Shown: piece by piece, positions 6,801 to 15,100 of the stretch | How the letters are laid out: each line of letters begins with the position of its first letter | Position numbering within the stretch: the first letter of the stretch is position 1 | NCBI GenBank assembly: GCA_034432445.1 | Contig: DAOUBX010000185.1 | Location: 1 to 15,929, forward strand | Direction: 5' to 3' | Length of the DNA stretch: 15,929 bases | Source: JANWYQ01 sp034432445 | GTDB taxonomy: Bacteria > Chloroflexota > Anaerolineae > JAAEKA01 | Translations under genes and position numbers: made by a program | Notes under the pieces: model-generated | Told to the model about the DNA's origin: nothing | The model's input: the letters and a program-made list of their open reading frames with translations, nothing else | Databases searched by the model: none

Positions 6801-9100
6801 ACAACACCGACCTCTTCGACGCCGCCAGCGCCGAGCGCATGGTCGAGCGCTTCGTGGCCCTGCTGGAGAGCATCGCGGCCGACCCCGACCGGGCTGTGGA
6901 CGACCTGCCCATGCTCTCGCCGGCCGAGGAACGCCAGGTGCTGGAGGCGTGGAACGCCACCGACACCGGTTACAGCGAGACGCGCTCCGTGGCGGTCATG
7001 TTCGAGGCGTGGGCGGCGCGCACACCGCAGGCGGTGGCGGTGAGGATGGCGGAGGCAACGGCAACCAAGGCAACGTCGGGGGGAAAGGAAACAGGGGAAC
7101 CGGCGGGGCTGGAGGAGCTGACGTACGCGGAGCTGAACGGCCGGGCAAGCCAACTGGCCGCCTACCTGCGCGGGCTGGGGGTGGGACCCGGCGACGTGGT
7201 GGGCCTGCTGTTGCGGCGCACACCAGCCGTGGCTGTGGCCATCCTGGGCGCGCTCAAAACGGGGGCAGCCTTTTTGCCTCTCGACCCCGATACCCCTGCC
7301 GAGCGCATTGCGTTCATGCTGACAGACAGCGCCGCGCGCGTGGTGGTGACACAGGAGCAGCTGCTGGAAGCTGGAACCTGGAAGCCGGCAACCGCAGGCC
7401 TGCAGCTCGTGCGCCTGGACACCGACTGGCCCGCCGTCGCCCAGCACTCCCCAATCTACCAGTCTACTAATCTCCCCACCCCCGCTGCCCCGGCCTATAT
7501 CATCTACACCTCCGGCTCCACGGGCGTGCCCAAGGGAGTGCTGATCTCCCACGGCGCCCTGGCGCAACACCTGCACGACGTGGCTGCCCATTTCGAGCTC
7601 ACGCCCTCGCATCGGGTCCTGCAGTTCTCGGCCTACACCTTCGACCAGGGCCTAGAGCAGATCCTGACCACGTTGACATCGGGTGCAACGCTGGTGATGC
7701 GCGGGGAGGAGATTTGGCCGGCTGACCGCTTCCCGGCCGTGGTGGCCCAGCACGGCCTGACGGTGATCAACCTGCCGCCGGCCTACTGGAACGGGGTGGC
7801 GCAAACGTTGAGCGCCGCGCCGCAGGCAGTCGAGGCGGCCAGGACGCTGCGCCTGATCATCGTCGGCGGCGACGCGCTCACGTCGGAGAGCCTGAGGCTG
7901 TGGCAGCAGTCTCCGTGGCGCCATGTTCGCATGCTGAACGCCTACGGCCCGACAGAGGCCACCATCACTGCTACCACCTTCGAGGTGCCGCCCGATTACC
8001 GCCCGCGCGGGGTGGGCCGCGCCGCGCCCATCGGCCGCCCCTTGCCCAATCGGCGGGCCTACGTGCTCGACCCCGCCGGATGCCTGGCCGGCATCGGCGT
8101 CCCCGGCGAGCTCTGCCTGGGCGGCGCCGGCCTGGCCCTGGGCTACCTCAACCGGCCCGACCTGACGGCGGAACGCTTCGTGCCGGACCCGTTCACGGGG
8201 ATCAGCGATCGGTTACCAGGAACCAGTGATCAGCCACCGGCGAGCGGTGATCAGCCCTCCAACGCCGACCACCCCTCACCGTTCACCGTTCACCGTTCAC
8301 CTTTCACCTTTCACCGGTCACCGGCCACCGGCCACCGCCTCTACCGCACCGGCGACCTGGTGCGCTGGCTGCCCGACGGCAACCTGGAGTTCCTTGGTCG
8401 CCTCGACCAGCAGGTGAAGATCCGCGGCTTTCGCATCGAGCTGGGCGAAATCGAAGCGGTGTTGGCGGAGCATCCTGCCGTGGCGCAGGCCGCCGTCGTT
8501 GCGCCGGCGACCGCCGTTCCCGCCGCTTCCGACGTCCCTGCCCGCACCACCGAGCGCCGCCTGGTAGCTTACGTGGTAGCAGCGTCCAGGGATGGCGACG
8601 GCGCCGACACGTTGCCCGGTGAGCTGCGACGCTTTGCCGAAAGCCGTCTGCCCGCCTACATGGTGCCGTCCGCCTTCGTCTTGTTGGAGGCCCTGCCCCT
8701 CACCGCCAGCGGCAAGGTCGATCGGCGGCGCTTGCCGGCGCCCGATCTGAGCAGCCAGATCTCCTCTGCTTATGTCGAGCCCTCCAATCCGCTAGAGGCC
8801 GAGCTGGTGCGCATCTGGCAGCGCGTGCTGGGTGTGGAGCGCGTGGGCATCCACGACAACTTCTTCGACCTGGGCGGCCATTCGCTGCTGGCTACCCAGA
8901 TCATGGCGCAGGTGCGGGATGCCTACGGCGTCGAGCTCTCCCTGCGCCGACTTTTCGAGACACCCACGGTGGCTGGGCTGGCCGCGGCCATCGAGGAAAG
9001 CCTGCTGGCGCAGCAGGAAGGGGAGGAGCTGGCCAGACTGCTGGCGGAGCTAGAAGCCATGTCCGACGAAGAGGCCCGCCAGTTGCTAGAAAGCGCGTGA
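866..9100 (+). CDS. Hybrid PKS/NRPS: KS-AT-KR-carrier-C-A-carrier
   Basis: This 2744-residue megasynthase adds one reduced malonyl unit and then one amino acid. Domains: ketosynthase 15-445 (Cys187 in TACSTS, His323, His363); acyltransferase about 537-850 (Ser636 in GHSIGE; HAFH at 734-737, a malonyl-CoA signature); structural ketoreductase half about 941-1175; catalytic ketoreductase about 1180-1400 (TGGLGRIG from 1185, Lys1311, Ser1335, Tyr1348); carrier about 1465-1535 (Ser1497); condensation about 1560-2015 (HHIVSDG, His1700, Asp1704, LCL-like); adenylation about 2042-2640 (SGSTG near 2216, FDQGLEQ with Asp2260, Lys2617); carrier about 2640-2710 (Ser2673). No dehydratase or enoylreductase is visible, so a beta-hydroxy group should remain. 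The adenylation code by alignment to GrsA is D-Q-E-N-I-G-A-I-T-K. The frame is open back to a GTG at 536, but that stretch overlaps the previous gene in another frame. The ATG at 866, just before the ketosynthase, is therefore preferred. The acidic helical tail (AMSDEEARQLLESA) probably docks to the next protein. Several loops carry repeat insertions. Confidence 0.98.
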   Translation: MDEIISGSAPLNPDSTIAIVGMAGRFPGAPNIEAFWQLLRHGVEGVRDFSEEEMLAAGASPADLANPRYVRRGGALEGSEQFDAAFFGIYPREAEVMDPQQRLFLETAWEALERAGYNPETYTGAVGVFAGMGLSTYLMFNLLQNRGVRATVLPYQLGLANDKDYLATRVAYKLNLRGPSYTVQTACSTSLVAVHLACRSLLDYQCDLALAGGVTVNARQKAGYLYQEGGILSPDGYCRAFDAGANGTVSGNGVGIVVLKRLTDALADRDTIYAVIRATAVNNDGSAKVGYTAPSVEGQAEVIAMAQTLADVTPDTIGYVEAHGTGTALGDPIEIAALTEVWHRHTQRRQICAVGSVKSNVGHLDAAAGVASLIKVALALHHEALPPSLHYTAPNPNIDFAHSPFFVNAELRPWPRTAGRPRRAGVSSFGIGGTNVHAVLEEAPSTIPAAERPSRPWQLLVLSARTPTALDQATHNLADFLRDRPDAPLADVAYTLHVGRKPFAQRRMVVSRSPVEAATALEAPGQALSAVASAAPPNVVFMFSGQGSQYVGMARDLYREEPVFRAELDRCCTLLQRHLGFDLRRVLFPAPADEDAASQQLTQTAVTQPALFAVEYALAKQWMHWGIQPEAMIGHSIGEYVAACLAGVFTLEDALALVAERGRLMQSVSHGAMLSVSLDEEAVGELLRERPSLSLAAVNAPGLCVVSGPSDAVDALELALQAQGVSCRRLHTSHAFHSAMMDPILPAFAAAVRRVRLAPPALPFIANLTGNWITPDQATDASYWVQHLRQAVRFAEGLTTLAQDAERVFLEVGPGRALASLARSHPAIGPQRVVVTSLRHPQDRQDDQAVLLSALGQLWLAGVAPDWQAFYAAEERYRIPLPTYPFERQRFWVEPDRPDERAAGAQPTIAKRPDLASWFYVPSWRRVDHSRPAAADAAAGTWLVFAGADDGLSAGVIAGLAAAGAHGVVVHAGTQLALAPLSNGGREATTAPPPVGALVVTIDPGAADDYRDLFEALQANGLAPDRIVNLWGAAEMTREDVATGDEPPLGSGGFSRLVYLAQALPALPARPIHLDVITAGAHLVVGDETLQPEAAMASAVCRVLPQEIPHVTCRSIDLADAAVSLATATPALVSELLTVTREPVVALRGGHRRLHRWLPAYEPLHLPAAAEAEARLRPQGVYLITGGLGRIGLTIAEHLAEAVQARLALVERSPLPPREQWPRWLAERGEADPTSHRIRRLHALEAAGAEVLVIEADVSDRRQVAAAVGQTLDRFGALHGVIHAAGLVGEAALKPLNALTPADWAEQFAAKAGGAQALAAALDGIALDFCLLQSSLAAVLGGPGLGAYAAANAYLDAFAQGHAPWLSVAWDTWNFDAAATDAPGLMGLALQPSEGISALRRLLSLDPRHTPHVVVSTADLPARLTQWIEQPAAATEPRSEPAAAVAADAAHARPALRTPYVAPRTEREEQIAALWSQILGIAPIGVFDDFFELGGHSLLATQIVSRLRDAYGVELPLRNLFESPTVAGLAQVIAQQLTAGQAAPAAAAAQPALGAIPRAPREGELPLSYGQQRLWFLDRLDPGSPLYNNFAALHLVGPLDPAALEQALNQVIQRHESLRTVFGEQDGRPVQTILDSHPVSLAVTDLSNLSPDAREAEVLRLARAEGQHPFDLSVGPLLRGRLLRLSPDGSEHVLFFTMHHIVSDGWSVGVLIRELVACYEAAVSGHPAALPPLPIQYVDWAAWQRAWLAGVDGGSETTPLQQQLAYWRAQLADAPALDLPTDHPRPPVQTTHGANAWLPPVSSSLMQRLETVGRQENATLFMTLLAALDVLLYRHSGQMARDLCIGTPVANRNRPETEGLIGFLLNTLVLRTSLEPSQPGGRLTFRELLRRVHQTALDAYAHQDVPFELLVEALQPTRDMSHSPLFQVMFDLQVEPLAALSLAGVTARPLPVDPGTAKFDLALSLTYDRAQGLTGYLNYNTDLFDAASAERMVERFVALLESIAADPDRAVDDLPMLSPAEERQVLEAWNATDTGYSETRSVAVMFEAWAARTPQAVAVRMAEATATKATSGGKETGEPAGLEELTYAELNGRASQLAAYLRGLGVGPGDVVGLLLRRTPAVAVAILGALKTGAAFLPLDPDTPAERIAFMLTDSAARVVVTQEQLLEAGTWKPATAGLQLVRLDTDWPAVAQHSPIYQSTNLPTPAAPAYIIYTSGSTGVPKGVLISHGALAQHLHDVAAHFELTPSHRVLQFSAYTFDQGLEQILTTLTSGATLVMRGEEIWPADRFPAVVAQHGLTVINLPPAYWNGVAQTLSAAPQAVEAARTLRLIIVGGDALTSESLRLWQQSPWRHVRMLNAYGPTEATITATTFEVPPDYRPRGVGRAAPIGRPLPNRRAYVLDPAGCLAGIGVPGELCLGGAGLALGYLNRPDLTAERFVPDPFTGISDRLPGTSDQPPASGDQPSNADHPSPFTVHRSPFTFHRSPATGHRLYRTGDLVRWLPDGNLEFLGRLDQQVKIRGFRIELGEIEAVLAEHPAVAQAAVVAPATAVPAASDVPARTTERRLVAYVVAASRDGDGADTLPGELRRFAESRLPAYMVPSAFVLLEALPLTASGKVDRRRLPAPDLSSQISSAYVEPSNPLEAELVRIWQRVLGVERVGIHDNFFDLGGHSLLATQIMAQVRDAYGVELSLRRLFETPTVAGLAAAIEESLLAQQEGEELARLLAELEAMSDEEARQLLESA
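3663..3683. repeat. Perfect inverted repeat, 9-bp arms and 3-base loop
   Basis: CGGCCGCAG (3663-3671) and CTGCGGCCG (3675-3683) flank ACG. It lies in the Ala-rich linker just before the structural half of the ketoreductase. Hairpins of this size can arise by chance in GC-rich Ala codons, so this may not be an element. Confidence 0.4.
4010..4034. repeat. REP-like GTAG-palindrome repeat, in frame
   Basis: GTAG at 4014-4017 is followed by a perfect 6-bp stem GGCGGC (4019-4024) / GCCGCC (4029-4034) with a TTCA loop. The sequence CTTGGTAGTGGCGGCTTCAG matches the reverse complement of the right-edge tandem unit except where the stem bases covary. It encodes PLGSGGFSR in the structural half of the ketoreductase, in the same reading register as the left copy in the first gene (PLGSDGPSR). 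Confidence 0.65.
5154..5191. repeat. Nested inverted repeats in the KR-to-carrier linker
   Basis: The outer arms are AGCCGGC (5154-5160) and GCCGGCT (5185-5191). The inner arms are CCGCGGC (5160-5166) and GCCGCGG (5173-5179). They encode the Ala/Pro/Glu-rich linker between ketoreductase and carrier. They may be a decayed insertion or simply GC-rich linker coding. Confidence 0.35.
7364..7398. repeat. Degenerate heptanucleotide repeats in an adenylation domain
   Basis: Five heptamers in register read CTGGAAG, CTGGAAC, CTGGAAG, CCGGCAA, CCGCAGG. They encode part of the loop before adenylation core A3. The equivalent loop of the last adenylation domain (15584-15611) holds related heptamers in the same register. 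Confidence 0.6.
7451..7474. repeat. Octanucleotide-periodic repeat before adenylation core A3
   Basis: Three 8-base units read CCAATCTA, CCAGTCTA, CTAATCTC. The paralogous position at 15671-15694 reads CCCATCTA, CCAGTGTA, CCGGTCTG. It encodes a short linker just before the YIIYTSGSTG core. Confidence 0.45.
8200..8338. repeat. Heptanucleotide tandem array translated as 7-residue repeats
   Basis: Heptamers run almost unbroken through this 139-bp stretch. The first part is degenerate (GATCAGC, GATCGGT, TACCAGG, AACCAGT, GATCAGC, CACCGGC, GAGCGGT, GATCAGC and so on). The second part, 8276-8338, is nine clean units: TCACCGT three times, TCACCTT twice, TCACCGG twice, CCACCGG, CCACCGC. Three heptamers make seven codons, so the protein shows 7-residue repeats (SPFTVHR, SPFTFHR, SPATGHR). 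The array sits in the adenylation domain of the second gene, between RFVPDPF and the RLYRTGDL core, where related enzymes have only a few residues. Confidence 0.85.
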
Positions 9101-9103
9101 GAG
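9099..9103 (+). promoter_or_regulatory. Possible ribosome binding site of the third gene
   Basis: GAGAG overlaps the stop codon of the preceding gene and lies 6 bases before the ATG at 9110. It supports this start over the GTG at 9097, which is in another frame. The match to the Shine-Dalgarno consensus is partial; translation may also be coupled to the upstream gene. Confidence 0.4.
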
Positions 9104-9109
9104 ACGACC

Positions 9110-12100
9110 ATGACCGACCTAATGCAACGTTTGGACCAACTTTCGCCGGAAAAGCGAGCTTTGTTGCTGGCGCGGCTGAAGCAACAGACCTCCAGCCGCG
9201 AGGTCATCCCACCGCGTGCCGATCGCAGCGCGTTCCCTCTCTCCTTCGCCCAGGAGCGCATGTGGACACTGCACCAGATCGACCCGCAAAGCCCCTTCTA
9301 CAACATCAGCATCGCGCTGCGCATTATTGGGCCGCTGAACGCCGCCCTGCTGGAGCAGAGTCTGAACGCCGTGGTCGCGCGCCACGAGCAACTGCGCGCG
9401 GCCTTCCACACCGAGGACGGCGCGCCCGTGCAGACCGTCGCCCCGCACGTGGCCGTAACAGTGGCGGTGGAGGACATCAGCCACCTGATGGCCGAACAGA
9501 GGGACGGACGCGACAGCGGTCAGGGGACGGGGAACCAAGCCGACGGATTGCGCGCTCACAACGGCACTGACCTACACGTCGTCTTGCCTGCCGCCGTTTT
9601 GGAACGCGCCGTGGCCGAGGCGCGCCGGGTGTTCGACCTTAGCGCGCCGCCGCTGCTGGCCTGTCGGCTGCTGCGCCTGGGTCCCCAAGACCACCTTTTC
9701 GTCCTCACGTTGCACCACATCGTGGCCGACGGCTGGTCCCTGGCCGTGATCATGCAGGAGCTGGTGGCGCTGTATGCCGCGGCCGCGGATGGTCGCGCCA
9801 TCAAGCTGCCACAGCCGGCTCTGGAATACGCCGACTTCGCCGACTGGCAGCGCCGCTGGCTAACCCAACCGTCAGCCGAAGGCCAGCCCTCGCCGCTCCA
9901 GCGCCAGTTGGACTATTGGAAGAATCAGCTGGCCGGCATCCCGCCGCTGCTGGAGCTACCTACCGACCGGCCGCGGCCGGCCGTGCGCTCCTCTGCGGGC
10001 GCGGTGTACACGTTCGCAATGGAGCCAGGGGTCAGCCGCCGGCTCAGGGCGCTGGCGCGGCAGGAGCAGACCACCCTCTTCGCCACGCTGCTGGCTACCT
10101 TCCAGACGCTGCTCTACCGCTACACCGGCCAGGCGACGCCCGACATCTGTGTGGGCGTGCCGATGGCCAACCGCAGTCGGCCGGAGCTGGAAGGGCTGGT
10201 CGGCTTCTTCGTCAACACCGTGGTCATTCGCAGCCGCTTCGCCGCTGATGGCCAGTCGGACAGCCTGACCTTCCGCGAGCTGCTGCGCCAGGTGCGCCAG
10301 ACCGTGCTGGACGCGCAGGAAAACCAGGACTTGCCTTTCGAGGCCCTGGTGGAAGAGCTGCAACCGCAGCGCAACCTGAGCGCCACCCCCCTCATCCAGG
10401 TGCTCTTCGACCTCGACAACCGTCCGCTGCGGCGCTTACAGCTTCCTAACTTGCAGCTTACGCCCGTGGACGTCCACACCCGCACGGCCAAGACCGACCT
10501 CACCCTGTTCATGACCGATCTGGGCGAGGATGAAGGGCTGACCGCGGCCTTGGAGTACAGCACCGATTTGTGGGACGAGGCGTCGGCAGCGCGCATGGCG
10601 CAGCACCTGAGCAACTTGCTCGATGCGATCGCCCAGAACCCCGACACGCCGGTGGCCACCCTGAACCTGCTCAGCCCTGCCGAACGCCGGCAGATCCTAG
10701 TGGAATGGAACGCCACCACCACCGATATTCCGCGCGATCGTTCCCTGGCGCAGCTATTCGAGGCGCAGGTGGAGCGCACGCCTGAGGCGGTGGCTGTGGT
10801 CTATGATGACCGCCAGCTCACCTATCGCGAGTTGAACAGCCGCGCCAACCAGCTTGCCCACGCGTTGCGCCAGCGCGGGGTCGGGCCGGACGTGCTGGTG
10901 GCCGTGTACATGGACCGCTCGCTCGACATGATGTTGACGCTGCTCGGCATCATCAAGGCCGGCGGCGCGTATCTGCCCCTGGACTCGCAGTACCCACCTG
11001 AACGGATGATCTTCATGCTGCAGGATGGCCGGGTGCCGCTGGTGCTGACCCAGGCGCACCTGCTGGGGCAGTTGCCCAAAGCCGAGGACGGCGGCTTGTC
11101 GGCGCAGCAGGTGCTGTGCATCGACGCCGACTGGGAGCAGATCGCGGCCTTTCCCACCGACAACCCGCTCCACGTGACCACGCCCAAGCACCTGGCCTAT
11201 GTGATCTATACGTCGGGCTCCACCGGCGTGCCCAAGGGCGTGGCCGTGCCCCAAGGCGCCATCACGCGGCTGGTGTTCAACAGCAACTACATGCCTTTCT
11301 GGCCGGGCATGCGCATGGCGCAGGCCTCCAACGCTTCCTTCGACGCCGCCACCTGGGAGATCTGGGGGGCCTGGCTGAACGGCGGCGTGTTGGTCGGTAT
11401 CCCCAAGGAGGTTGCCCTTTCCCCGCGCCAACTGGCAGTGGCGTTGCGCCAACTGCGCATCGACACTTACTTCCTGACCACGGCGCTGTTCAATCTGATC
11501 GCCAGCGAGACGCCGGACGCCTTCGCCACCTTGAACTATGTGCTGTTCGGCGGCGAGGCTGTAGATCCGCGCTGGGTGCGGCGAGTGCTGGAGGTCGGCC
11601 CCCCGCGCCACCTGCTGCATGTCTATGGCCCCACCGAGACCACCACCTACAGCAATTGGTATGAGGTACGTGAGGTGCCCCCCCACGCGCACACCGTGCC
11701 CATCGGCGGCGCCCTGTCCAACACCACGCTCTACGTGCTCGACCGGGCCTGGCAACCGGTGCCTGTGGGGGTGCCCGGCGAGCTCTACATCGGCGGCGAG
11801 GGACTGGCTCGCTGTTACCTCAACCGGCCGGAGCTGACCGCCGAACGGTTCGTGCCGAACCCGTTCACGGTGAGCAGTAAACAGGTGGCGGTGAACGGTC
11901 CAGAAGCGCTCGCCGACCACTTCCCCCATGACGCCCACCAGCCGACGGTCACCGCTCCCCTATCCTCAGAACCGACCAGCCAGGGTCAACGCCTCTACCG
12001 CACCGGCGACCTGGTACGCTGGTTGCCGGATGGCGCCATCGAGTTCCTCGGCCGCGTTGACAACCAGGTGAAGATTCGCGGCTTCCGCGTCGAACTGGGC

Positions 12101-15100
12101 GAGATCGAGGCCGCCCTGCACCAGCACCCTAGCGTGCAAAATGCGGTGGTGCTGGCGCGCGAGGAATTCGACGCGGCCGGCCGTAAGGAGCGTCGCCTGG
12201 TAGCCTATGTGGTGTCCAAGCCGGACGCAGCGGTCACCGTCAGCGAGTTGCGTGGCTTTTTGCGTGAGCATCTGCCGGAGTACATGGTGCCGGCGGTATG
12301 GATGTTCTTGCCTGCCTTGCCCATCAACGCCAACGGCAAAGTGGACCGCAAGGCTCTGCCTGCGCCCGATCAGTCGCGACCTGAGCTTGACCGCGCCTAT
12401 GTTGCCCCCCGCACGGCCGTGGAGCGCTTCTTGGTTGCCCAGTGGCAGGACGTGCTAGGGATGGAGCGCATCGGCATCTACGACAACTTCTTCGAGCTGG
12501 GCGGCAACTCGCTGCAAGCGGCTGTGCTGATCAACCGCGTGCAGGAGCTGACCGGCGTCTCGACACACGTCCGCGCGCTGTTCATGGCGCCCACCGTGGC
12601 CGACCTGGCCGTCTACATGGCCGAGTATTACCCGGAGGCTGTCACCCGTATCGAAGCCATGGAGGCAACGGCAGCGCAACCCTCGACTCTAGCAGAGGAG
12701 ACGGACGAGCGCCCGGCTGCCGAGGTCACCCTGGAAACGGCGCCGGTCATCGACGCCAGCAAGGTGGCCCTGCTGCGCCGCATCATCCAGCCTTTGCCTC
12801 CGCGCCCCGCAAGCGACGAGGAGAAGAACCCGCCTGCGGTCTTCATCCTTTCGCCGCCCCGTTCCGGCTCCACCTTGCTGCGAGTGATGCTGGCCGGTAA
12901 CCCGCGCCTCTTTGCACCGCCGGAGCTAGACTTGCTGTCGTTCAACACCTTGGCCGAGCGCCGAGCCACGTTCTCCGGCAAGTACGCCTTCTGGCTCGAG
13001 GGCCTGATCCGCGCGGTCATGGAGATCAAAGCGTGCAGCACCGCAGACGCAGAGGCCATCATCGCTGACTGCGAGCAGCAAGGCATGAGCACCAAGCGCT
13101 TCTACCGCCGCCTGCAAGAGTGGATCGGCGATAGGCTGTTGGTGGACAAGACGCCGGTGTACGCGCTAGACCCGCAGCTCCTGCGTCGCGCCGAGGAGGA
13201 CTTCGCCGACGCCCGATACATTCACCTGACGCGCCATCCCTACGCCACCATCTACTCCTTCACCGAGGCGCGGCTGGACCAGCTCTTCTTCCGCTACGAA
13301 CATCCTTTCACCCTGCGCGAGCTGGGCGAGATGATCTGGCTGATCAGCCATCAGAACATCCTGGACTTCCTGGCCCAGGTGCCGGCGCAACGCCAACACC
13401 GCATTTGGTTCGAGGAGCTGGTGAACAGTCCGGAGCCGGTCATGCGCAGCGTGTGCGACTTCCTGGAAGTGCCCTTCCACCCGGCCATGCTGGAGCCCTA
13501 CGCCGGCGACCGCATGACCAGCGGCATCCAGCCTGACCGCCAAATGGTGGGCGATTTCAAGTTCTACCTGCGCAACCGCATTGACCCCAAGGCGGCCGAT
13601 CGCTGGAAGCGATTGAAGGCCGGAGGTCAACTCAGCGACATGGCGTGGGAGGTGGCCACCCAGCTAGGCTATGCGCGCACGGAGGCAATCGCGGAACGCC
13701 GCAGCACCACCCGGCTCACGCCGATCGAGCCCCTGCCGCGACCGCCTGTCTCCGCCGAACTTAGCACGCTGGCGGTCAACCCGCTGCCCCTCTCCTTCGC
13801 CCAGCAACGCTTGTGGTTCCTCGACCAGATGGAGCCGAACAGCCCCTTCTACAACGTGCCGGCGGCGGTGCGGCTGCGCGGCCGGGTAGATTTGGACGCG
13901 CTCCGCCGCGCGCTGAACACGATCGTGCAGCGCCACGAGGTGCTGCGCACTGTCTTTGTCACCGTTGACGGCGAGCCGGTGCCGGTGATCTCGCCACGGG
14001 TGGACGTGCCGCTGCCCCTCATCGACTTACGGCACCAGATGGGTGCATCCTCATCTGGTCCTGTCTCGCACCACAGCCGTGAGCAGATGGAGGCCGAGGC
14101 GCAACAGTTGATGGCGATCGAGGGTCAACGTCCTTTCCGGCTAGACGGCGCCGACGGACATCCCTTGCTGCGCAGCCAGGTGCTGCAACTGGACGACGAG
14201 GAGTACATCCTCCAGGTCACCATGCACCACATCGTGGCGGACGGCTGGTCGGTCAGCGTGTTTGTGCGCGAGCTGACCACTCTGTACGATGCCTTTCGCC
14301 AGGGCCAGCCATCCCCGTTGCCCGACCTGCCGGTGCAATACGTGGACTACGCGGCTTGGCAACGGCGCTGGCTGCAAGAGCAGGCGCAGGCCGAACAGTT
14401 GGCCTATTGGCAGAAGCAACTGGCCGACACGCCGGTGCTGAACCTGCCGACCGACCACCCACGACCGCCGGTGCAAACCCTGCGCGGTCGGCGCTTGCTG
14501 TTCACACTGTCACCGAGCCTCTCGCGCGGCGTGCGCGCCTTGGCTCGCGAGTCGGAAACCACCCTCTTCACCACCCTGCTCACGGCCTTCAACGTGCTGC
14601 TACATCGTTACTCCGGCCAGAGCGATATCTGCGTGGGTACGCCGGTGGCCGGACGCAACCGCCGCGAGATCGAAGGGCTGATCGGCTTCTTTGTCAACAC
14701 CCTTGTGCTGCGCTGCCGCCTGGACCAGGTTTCCGCCTCATCAACGTCCGGCCCCTCCTTCCGCCAACTGCTGCGACACATGCAGGATGTGGCCTTAGAG
14801 GCCTACGATCACCAGGACATCCCCTTCGAGATGCTGGTGGACGCCTTGCAGCCGCAACGCGACATGAGCCGCACACCCCTGTTCCAGGTGATGTTTTCGC
14901 TGCAAGAGGCGGCCATGCGCGCCGTGCGCCTGCAAGGCCTGACCGTTGAACCGATGGAGTTGGACAGCGGCACGTCCAAGTTCGACCTCACCTTGTCGTT
15001 GATCGACCGCCCTGAGGCCTTAGCCGGCGCGCTGGAGTTTAGCACCGATCTGTTCGACGTCGGCACGGCCGAGCGTATGATCGGCCATTTCCAGACCCTG

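Noticed and set aside
6016..7612. Long alternative frames on both strands (6016-7470 plus, 6269-7612 minus)
   Set aside because: Both are shadows of the condensation and adenylation domains of the second gene, with no motifs of their own.
9097..9570. Small plus-strand open frame starting at GTG 9097
   Set aside because: It is out of frame with the condensation domain that begins after the ATG at 9110, which has conserved motifs throughout.
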